Source of the DNA: Methanobrevibacter ruminantium
Lineage (GTDB): Archaea > Methanobacteriota > Methanobacteria > Methanobacteriales > Methanobacteriaceae
Assembly (NCBI RefSeq): GCF_016294135.1
Contig: NZ_JAEDCO010000044.1
Location: 1-11,590, forward strand
Length of the DNA: 11,590 bases
Reading direction: 5' to 3'
Translations under genes and position numbers: made by a program
Notes under the pieces: model-generated
The model's input: the letters and a program-made list of their open reading frames with translations, nothing else
Databases searched by the model: none
What the model was told of the DNA's origin: nothing
Shown here: positions 6,108 through 11,590 of the stretch, piece after piece
How positions within the stretch are numbered: position 1 is the first letter of the stretch
Layout: every line of letters starts with the position of its first letter

Positions 6108-6145
6108 AATGGTTAATTTTTTATTAAAATCTTAATTTAACCATT
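6108..6145 (+). other. Inverted repeat in the leader of the 6180 gene
   Basis: AATGGTTAA (6108-6116) and TTAACCATT (6137-6145) form a perfect nine-pair stem with a 20-base loop. It lies just after the TATA-like elements and 24 bases before the ribosome binding site at 6169-6175, so it is either an operator or an RNA hairpin in the leader. Confidence 0.4.
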
Positions 6146-6179
6146 TAATTGATTATACTTATATTTTTAGGTGGGTTAA

Positions 6180-7970
6180 TTGGCAGATTCGTTAGATATA
6201 TTTACTGGTATTTTATTAACAGTCATTGGTTTAGTTCTTGTTTATGGAAGTATCGTTTATCGTCTAATAGATTTAATTCTAATCATAGGTGTTTTAATCA
6301 CCATTTTCGGTTTATACAAATTACTTCCAGCATTTATCTTAAGAATTATAGACTCAAGAGGCTTGAATAGGAATTCAAGGCGCAATAAATTGAATCAAAG
6401 GTCTAAAAATGACACTTTTTCACGTGTAATGGAAAGTGCTAAAGAGGTTGAGGATTTAGTTAATTCCAAATTGGATGGCAGTTCCAATTCCAATTCAAGA
6501 TCCAAATCAATTTTAAAACCTCGGGATGATTCATCTTCAATGACTCTTGATGAGTACTTAAATACAAGTCAACAAACAGAAACCAAGACAAGATTCAGCG
6601 AACCACTGGATCAATCCAAACAGGTTCTCAAGACTAAACCAGTAAATGAAGAAAAGCCTAAATTTAAACTCCCATCTATTAGAAAGTCTAGCAATCCTAA
6701 AAAGAGAAGTTATGGTTATTTAGAAGATCAAGAGGAATCCAATCCTGATACTGTTTACTTCACACCTAATTATGAAAAGCCTATGAGAGTTACCCGCAGG
6801 CCAAAAAGGAAATCCAAAGAAACAATCAATCTTGCTGATGCTCCTAAAAGGTCTCTTGAGATTTCAAAGGCCTTGGCAAGTGTTGGTGAAGCGGAAACAG
6901 TTTATGACAACGATGTATCTGATGAAAGTTACAGCCTAATGCCTAAAACCATTGATGAAGAAATCATAATGCCTATTGATGAGATTGATTTAGAGCCACA
7001 AGAAGAACCGGTTTATAATTTGTCTCAATCTGGAAATACTCTTTACAATAATGTGATTTATGATGAATCCCTCGAAGAAGATTTCATAACCCCTATCTAT
7101 GCGGATGAGGGTTATAGAGAGGAACATGGCATCGTCTATGAGGATTACGTGGAAGAACCAATTGAAGAGGATTCCCAATCTGATGTTAAAGTTGCTGATG
7201 ATTTAGGATATATTACTCCTGATTCAGCTATTGATGTTGAAAACTTGCCAAGACCAACATCCATTGCTTCTACAAATCCAATAGCTTCTAAGGAAGAGGC
7301 TAATACTAATTTATCCAGACCTCATAAGAAATCTTCCAAGATTGATGATTCAAAACCTAAAGTTGAGATTGGGGAAATTCCTAGACCTGTTCCAAAAGTC
7401 CACACACCAACTGTGGCAGAGGAACTTCCAGTTGTGCCTGTTTCTGAAATTGCAGGTACCTCTGATGAGACAATTACAATTGACCCTAATAATCCGGAAT
7501 CAATTCCTATTCCAAAATTATTGAATAGTTATGTCATTTGTGAAAAAGGAATCTTAACTTCACAGGAAGCTTTTGAAGAGGTTGCAAGTCATTCTAAAGA
7601 AGAGATCTTATTGGAAGCTCCAACAATTAAGGATATGGGTGACAGATTCCTCTCAAGCCTTACAAAAATCAAATCAAGAGTGATTATTGAGGAATTTGAT
7701 TTGGAGGATATTTCATATGTTCTCTTATTAAGTTCCCTCATTAAGAAAGGAGTTGAAATCAAGACTTTAGATTCTGTAGAATCATTTAACTTAATTGGAG
7801 ATACATCTCATGCATTATTGATATCCAACAGCATAGATGAGGATGATTTTGAATATGGTGCAGTTTATGATGATGTGGAATCAGTGGAAAACATCAAGGA
7901 ATTATTCGAATCCTCTTGGAAATTGGCTAATGGCTTGGATATTGGTGCACTTGTTGAAAACAATAATTAA
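6180..7970 (+). CDS. Membrane-anchored protein with disordered acidic linker and putative PLD/TrmB-like sensor domain
   Basis: Not recognised as a named family. The TTG start at 6180 is supported by AGGTGGG five bases before it. Residues 7-27 and 29-57 form a hydrophobic hairpin ending in Arg/Lys-rich sequence (58-75), so the rest should be cytoplasmic. Residues 60-235 are hydrophilic, basic and Ser/Asn/Lys-rich. Residues 240-340 are strongly acidic, with three Y/F-x-T-P motifs (YFTP 193-196, FITP 302-305, YITP 344-347). Residues 350-430 are Pro-rich. The C-terminal 160 residues (about 437-592) look folded, alternating strands and helices with SRVIIEEFDLED, KKGVEIKTLDS, ALLISN and a terminal ELFESSWKLA. 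That pattern resembles the catalytically dead phospholipase-D-like sensor domains of TrmB/FilR1-type archaeal regulators; this is a pattern judgement, not a search result. No DNA-binding domain is evident. A hydrolase gene follows after 49 bases. Confidence 0.88.
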   Translation: MADSLDIFTGILLTVIGLVLVYGSIVYRLIDLILIIGVLITIFGLYKLLPAFILRIIDSRGLNRNSRRNKLNQRSKNDTFSRVMESAKEVEDLVNSKLDGSSNSNSRSKSILKPRDDSSSMTLDEYLNTSQQTETKTRFSEPLDQSKQVLKTKPVNEEKPKFKLPSIRKSSNPKKRSYGYLEDQEESNPDTVYFTPNYEKPMRVTRRPKRKSKETINLADAPKRSLEISKALASVGEAETVYDNDVSDESYSLMPKTIDEEIIMPIDEIDLEPQEEPVYNLSQSGNTLYNNVIYDESLEEDFITPIYADEGYREEHGIVYEDYVEEPIEEDSQSDVKVADDLGYITPDSAIDVENLPRPTSIASTNPIASKEEANTNLSRPHKKSSKIDDSKPKVEIGEIPRPVPKVHTPTVAEELPVVPVSEIAGTSDETITIDPNNPESIPIPKLLNSYVICEKGILTSQEAFEEVASHSKEEILLEAPTIKDMGDRFLSSLTKIKSRVIIEEFDLEDISYVLLLSSLIKKGVEIKTLDSVESFNLIGDTSHALLISNSIDEDDFEYGAVYDDVESVENIKELFESSWKLANGLDIGALVENNN

Positions 7971-8019
7971 ATTGATTTTTTTTACTTTTATAAACTAATG
8001 ATATTGAAAAGGTGAAATT

Positions 8020-8736
8020 ATGGAAATTAGATGGTTAGGTCATTCTGCATTTGAATTGATCAGTGATGAAGGAGTAAAGATATTGGTTGATCCATTTATT
8101 AGCAATAATCCTGCTTGCCCTCTTCCTGTTGAGGAATTGGAAGCAAATATCATATGCATAACTCATGGTCACTCTGACCATTTTGGAGATGCAATGGAAA
8201 TAGCTAACAATACAAATGCAACTCTTGTTGCAAACCATGAGATCTCCTTATTCTTAGGTGAACAAGGATTTGACTGTGTCAGCATGAACACTGGAGGTTC
8301 TGTTTTTATTCAAGGAATCAAAATCACTATGTTAGATGCAAAACACTCTTCTTCTATTGATTTCACTGAAGAGATTCGTCCTGCTGGTGGCCCTGGAAGT
8401 TTCCTATTCACTTTTGAAGACGGTACAAAGGTATTCCATGCAGGAGATACTGGATTGTTCTCTGATATGGAAAATGTCATAGGAAAAATCTATAAGCCGG
8501 ATATTGCAATGGTTCCAATTGGAGATAAGTTTACCATGGGTCCATTTGAAGGAGCGCTTGCAGCAATGTGGTTAGCTCCAAAAGTTGTTATTCCAATGCA
8601 TTACAACACTTTCCCTGTAATTGAACAGGACCCTGCAGTATTTTCCAATTTTGTAAATCAACTTCATCCAAAGGTTGATGTTGTAGTCATGAATCCATTG
8701 GAATATTACAAACCTGATTTTGAAAAAGAAGAATAA
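8020..8736 (+). CDS. UPF0173 family metal-dependent hydrolase (metallo-beta-lactamase fold)
   Basis: A 238-residue cytoplasmic enzyme of the UPF0173/YtkL-like family, which is conserved in archaea and bacteria; its natural substrate is not known to me. It opens with MEIRWLGHSAFE and LVDPF (22-26). THGHSDH at 48-54 is the HxHxDH zinc-binding signature. DAKHS supplies His109, HAGDTG (140-145) supplies Asp143, and PMHYNT supplies His194, so the full two-metal ligand set is present. Length is typical. The start is clear: GGTGA lies four bases before the ATG. The 49-base gap from the preceding membrane-protein gene contains a run of eight or nine T near 7977-7984, so cotranscription is possible but not certain. 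A stem spanning the stop codon ends the unit. Confidence 0.93.
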   Translation: MEIRWLGHSAFELISDEGVKILVDPFISNNPACPLPVEELEANIICITHGHSDHFGDAMEIANNTNATLVANHEISLFLGEQGFDCVSMNTGGSVFIQGIKITMLDAKHSSSIDFTEEIRPAGGPGSFLFTFEDGTKVFHAGDTGLFSDMENVIGKIYKPDIAMVPIGDKFTMGPFEGALAAMWLAPKVVIPMHYNTFPVIEQDPAVFSNFVNQLHPKVDVVVMNPLEYYKPDFEKEE

Positions 8737-8776
8737 TTCAAACTTTAAAAAGTTTGAATATTTTTAATAATTTTTT
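8736..8776 (+). terminator. Stem-loop terminator overlapping the hydrolase stop codon
   Basis: ATTCAAACTTT (8736-8746) and AAAGTTTGAAT (8749-8759) form a perfect 11-pair stem with a two-base centre, beginning at the last base of the TAA stop (8734-8736). T-rich tracts follow directly (ATTTTTAATAATTTTTT). The facing NFACT gene ends at 8891, so this also separates converging transcripts. Confidence 0.65.
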
Positions 8777-8890
8777 AATATTTTAATTATTTCTTAATAT
8801 TTTTTCTATTTTTAACTATCTTTAACTATTTTTTTATTTTTAGCATTTTTAGTTAATTTTCTATTTTATTAAAAAAGTATGAAAATGGAT

Positions 8891-10903
8891 TTAAACGAAA
8901 TCACATTTTCCACTAGGCAATACTCTCACAACATCATCTAGACTCAATAGGTTATCCTCGTTGATTCTGGATAATATTTCCTTAGCTATTTTTTCCTTTT
9001 TGGTAAAGCCTGGCTTTATTGTTACAAATTTATTGGTATGATGTTTCATTGCATCGGTTGGTCCAGCCATAATGCGCTTTTCACCATCATATTCAACAAT
9101 GCCTATTGATATTTCAAGTTTCGCTCCCCTAATATAGTTTCTATGGCCACGAATGATAAATGCACCTTTTGGCACAAACTCTCCTGAAACTGGGGTTTTT
9201 GAAACTTGGTCCGGTTCCACCCAATAGACGTCTTGAGATGTGAAGTTTTTCGACCAAGCACTTGAAAAGGAAGCTGAGAACTCACCTAATTCTTTAAGCA
9301 AATTGTCATTTAATGAATCGGATTGAACTTTTGCTACAACTGATGGAGCACCATGTATATCCGCATGCAAATAAATATCATTTTGTTCTAAATATTTCTT
9401 CACAACCGCTTCATTGGTACCTGCATCTCTACCGCAAACAACTAAAATTCCATCACTTGATACAAACCATCTCAATTTCTCATACCACTTGAGATTCTTC
9501 TTGACTCTCTTCTGTGGAACCATGATATTTGCCATGGCCTTTTCCTTTTTGGCTTCCATATCCGCAAGCTGTCTTTTGGTGTTTTCAATAGCGATTAATG
9601 CACCCTTGATCTTTCGCTTAGCTTTCTTTGCCTTTTCATAGTAGACTTCAGCATTATCAGGTATGGATTTCTTGGAGTCAAGGGCTATGCTTACATTATC
9701 TATTCTTAATGTGATGTTTCCTAAAGGATCCATGGATTCGAATATCTGCGCATCAGCCATTCCAGACTTTTTAGCATCCTTCAATGTCTTTCCTATTTCT
9801 TTCCATCCATAGTCCTTTTCCCTTGCACCTTTGATTACATTTAATATGTTTTCAACTTGAACGTAATTTGTAAAGAGAAGTTCTCCTTTCATTTGGGAAT
9901 CTTCAATTGTTTTTTCAAAGTTATGCAATGTCTCTTCCTGCTTTTCAAGCCTTTTTGAAAATTTGGAAACCTTTTTGTTCCATGCCGCTTCCTGAATTCC
10001 TGTAATTTCATTTTTCACTTTGGAAGAATAGAATTCATCACAGGCTTCATTGAAGCTTTCAAAGCTTTCCTCTTCAAATCCTTCATATTGGCTTAATTTG
10101 ATTGAAATGACATCTTCCTTGGATTTGTATTTCTTGTCAGGATTCTCCAATTCCAGTTTCTCTATTTCCTTTCGGTTGTTTACAATCATTGGAGTGAACT
10201 GCCTTTTCTCCAAAGGTTCAAAAACTGATTTCAATGCGTTGAAGATGATATTCATCTCCTCAGCACTTAAGGATGAACATGATGCTTTCTTGCTTATTAC
10301 AGTATTTGCCATGATCTCTTCAGCATATAGGCTACCAAGACCATTTGTTGCAAGAACCCTTACAATCTCTTCATCTTCCCCACCACTTACAATTTCCTTG
10401 AATTCATCGATAGTCAATGTGGTTGGATTTATTCCATTTTCGATAGGGAATACATATTCCTTTTTGGAGCTTATGTCCCTATCGCTCCAATGCTTTCTCT
10501 TAAGAGGCAAAATGATTTCATTGGATTCATTTAAGAGTATGATGTTTCCTTGAGAGAATAGCTCAACAATAAGAGTGTAGGTCTCTTCCTTTTTCATCTT
10601 GATTTCAACAACCCTATCAAAATTATGCTGCTCTACGCTAACTACATTTGCTCCCTTCACTATTTTTCTAAGAAGCATTGGAAAACTTGGGGGGTTTTGA
10701 GGGTTTGTTAAAGGATATTGGCTTAAATGTATTCTTTTTCCAGCTTGTATTACAAGATCCAATCTTCCTGTCCCTGCCTTATGGAATCTCATGACCACAG
10801 TATCCTTAGTAGGCTGGAATGACTTATCCACTCTTGCCCCAACCAACAAATCATTTAATTCCTGACATATTGTGTAAATGTCAACATTTGTCATTGATTT
10901 CAT
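8891..10903 (-). CDS. rqcH: NFACT family protein, archaeal RqcH/Rqc2/NEMF homologue
   Basis: A ribosome quality-control factor that, in studied relatives, binds the large subunit holding a stalled peptidyl-tRNA and recruits tRNA for C-terminal tailing. It is 670 residues long, full length for archaeal members. The NFACT-N domain spans about 1-230, including FDR (95-97), the position of the Asp-Arg pair essential for tailing in bacterial RqcH. Residues about 295-350 and 420-460 are charged helical, coiled-coil-like segments. NFACT-R (about 473-610) shows GRDAGTNE (491-498), YLHADIHGAPSVV (511-523), SAW (548-550) and YW (560-561). The C-terminal tail is short. The ATG at 10903 is preceded by AGTGA six bases away; a second ATG at 10894 is possible. 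The gene stands alone, convergent with the hydrolase gene and divergent from the 11181 gene. Confidence 0.92.
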   Translation of the reverse strand: MKSMTNVDIYTICQELNDLLVGARVDKSFQPTKDTVVMRFHKAGTGRLDLVIQAGKRIHLSQYPLTNPQNPPSFPMLLRKIVKGANVVSVEQHNFDRVVEIKMKKEETYTLIVELFSQGNIILLNESNEIILPLKRKHWSDRDISSKKEYVFPIENGINPTTLTIDEFKEIVSGGEDEEIVRVLATNGLGSLYAEEIMANTVISKKASCSSLSAEEMNIIFNALKSVFEPLEKRQFTPMIVNNRKEIEKLELENPDKKYKSKEDVISIKLSQYEGFEEESFESFNEACDEFYSSKVKNEITGIQEAAWNKKVSKFSKRLEKQEETLHNFEKTIEDSQMKGELLFTNYVQVENILNVIKGAREKDYGWKEIGKTLKDAKKSGMADAQIFESMDPLGNITLRIDNVSIALDSKKSIPDNAEVYYEKAKKAKRKIKGALIAIENTKRQLADMEAKKEKAMANIMVPQKRVKKNLKWYEKLRWFVSSDGILVVCGRDAGTNEAVVKKYLEQNDIYLHADIHGAPSVVAKVQSDSLNDNLLKELGEFSASFSSAWSKNFTSQDVYWVEPDQVSKTPVSGEFVPKGAFIIRGHRNYIRGAKLEISIGIVEYDGEKRIMAGPTDAMKHHTNKFVTIKPGFTKKEKIAKEILSRINEDNLLSLDDVVRVLPSGKCDFV

Positions 10904-11180
10904 ATTTTATCACTTGAATAATTATTAATGATTGAATTATTTTTAAAATTTGTTTTTAAACACATTAAAAAGATTTTTTTTTTATTAGATTTTTAATGAT
11001 TATCTATAATGTTTATGCAATATTTTATATATTATATCAACTTATATAATTATAGTTATAGTTTTTATATGATTTAATTATATTTAAAACTTTAAAAAAC
11101 TTTTATTTAATTAAAATAAAAAATCAAATAAAAAAATCAAAATTTATTTATATTTATTTTTATTATTGGAGGAAAAATTA
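10904..11180. other. Divergent spacer between the NFACT and small membrane-protein genes
   Basis: 277 very AT-rich bases with no gene. For the plus-strand gene, several TATA-like runs occur at about 11021-11070 (TTTTATATATT, CTTATATAATT, TTTTTATATGATT), and the true one cannot be chosen by eye. No clear box is visible for the NFACT gene on the minus strand. Confidence 0.4.
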
Positions 11181-11453
11181 ATGGATGTCACTGTTAAAAC
11201 TGTATCAATTCATCTTGTTGCGGCAATAGTTGCAGCTCTCATATCCACTGCATTTACAACTGGAATGTTAGGATTCAAAAATCATGTATTTGCATTTATA
11301 GTAGGTTTAGTAATTCTTTATTTCATAGGCCAATTCTGTGAAAAGATGTTTGGTGAAGAAGTTAAAGGATTTTCAACTTGGTTATGGGACGGAATCCTTC
11401 CATTCGGATTCTGTTGGTTCATTTTATGGACTATCTTAACTAATTATTTATAA
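11181..11453 (+). CDS. Small three-helix integral membrane protein
   Basis: A 90-residue membrane protein of unknown role. The ATG at 11181 follows GGAGG (11168-11172) by eight bases. An in-frame TTG at 11166 overlaps that site and is unlikely. Three hydrophobic segments are visible: about 8-30 (HLVAAIVAALISTAF and on), 35-53 (VFAFIVGLVILYFIGQF) and 68-88 (LWDGILPFGFCWFILWTIL). A short charged loop, EKMFGEEVKG, lies between the second and third. I associate such three-helix proteins of methanogens with EMC6-like or DUF5379-type annotations, but only weakly, and no motif proves it. A palindrome covering the stop codon followed by T-runs ends the gene. The strong ribosome binding site suggests good expression. 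Confidence 0.82.
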   Translation: MDVTVKTVSIHLVAAIVAALISTAFTTGMLGFKNHVFAFIVGLVILYFIGQFCEKMFGEEVKGFSTWLWDGILPFGFCWFILWTILTNYL

Positions 11454-11482
11454 ATAATTAGTTTCTTTTTTTATTTTTTTTA
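11438..11482 (+). terminator. 26-bp perfect palindrome over the stop codon plus T-runs
   Basis: AACTAATTATTTA (11438-11450) is immediately followed by its exact reverse complement TAAATAATTAGTT (11451-11463), and the second arm begins with the TAA stop codon. Runs of seven and eight T follow at 11466-11481. As RNA a few central bases would be unpaired. It is a plausible terminator in which the last four codons form one arm. Confidence 0.6.
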
Positions 11483-11590
11483 CTATTCTTTTATTTTGCT
11501 ATTTTACTATTTTTTACTATTTTTTAGAATTTTCTTTACTATTTCTCACTATTCTTAAATTTTTTATTTATTCAAATTCAATTTTTAAAA

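Larger units (their letters stand above)
5723..6179. other. Divergent spacer between the pilin pair and the 6180 gene
   Basis: 457 bases without a gene. Read on the minus strand, a TATA-like AATTTATATT lies at about 5841-5850 and CTTAAATAAT at about 5761-5770, either usable for the pilin operon. On the plus strand, ATTATATAAAT (about 6071-6081) and TTATATATAAAT (about 6090-6101) could drive the 6180 gene. A long bulged inverted repeat (5922-5981) and a leader inverted repeat (6108-6145) are listed separately. Confidence 0.5.

Noticed and set aside
10050..10553. A 167-codon plus-strand open frame inside the NFACT gene
   Set aside because: It is antisense to conserved coding sequence, rich in Ser/Leu/Phe as expected of a shadow frame, and has no ribosome binding site.
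11166..11180. TTG start for the small membrane protein
   Set aside because: It overlaps the GGAGG ribosome binding site that serves the ATG at 11181.
1..11590. tRNA, rRNA, phage or insertion-sequence genes
   Set aside because: No GC-rich cloverleaf-like stretch, ribosomal RNA segment, integrase, transposase or phage structural gene was seen on either strand.

Overview
The window is about 30% G+C with very AT-rich gaps. It looks like a methanogen of the order Methanobacteriales, most likely a gut Methanobrevibacter. The grounds are pseudomurein-binding repeats on a secreted adhesin-like protein, an eight-cluster FwdF-type polyferredoxin, an archaeal-type phosphopantetheine adenylyltransferase, class III (Q-start) archaeal pilin signal peptides, archaeal TATA boxes and GGTGA-type ribosome binding sites. 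The genus is inferred from these traits and not from any search.

Layout. Positions 1-449 are non-coding and hold a probable promoter, a perfect palindrome next to it, and two hairpins. 471-2846 (+) encodes a large exported protein: signal peptide, Ser/Asp-rich spacer, four Ig-like repeats, two pseudomurein-binding repeats and a C-terminal transglutaminase/isopeptidase domain with an intact Cys-His-Asp triad. 3166-3621 (+) is phosphopantetheine adenylyltransferase (CoA synthesis). 3991-4959 (+) is a stand-alone FwdF-type polyferredoxin (methanogenesis). Converging on it is a minus-strand pair of small pilin-like genes (5722-5462, then 5424-5230). After a 457-base divergent spacer comes 6180-7970 (+), an unrecognised membrane-anchored protein with a long disordered acidic linker and a possible phospholipase-D/TrmB-like sensor domain. 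It is followed 49 bases later by a UPF0173 metallo-beta-lactamase-fold hydrolase (8020-8736, +). 8891-10903 (-) is an archaeal NFACT/RqcH ribosome quality-control protein. 11181-11453 (+) is a small three-helix membrane protein.

How the genes relate. Most are single transcription units in T-rich spacers. The only probable operons are the pilin pair and perhaps 6180-8736. Two cell-surface systems are present: a pseudomurein-targeted adhesin/isopeptidase and a pilin pair. The rest is housekeeping. No phage, transposon, CRISPR array, tRNA or rRNA is visible. The points most worth following are the likely ATT start and structured leader of the isopeptidase gene, the two pilins predicted to mature to exactly the same length, the orphan membrane sensor protein, and several inverted repeats that span or abut stop codons.
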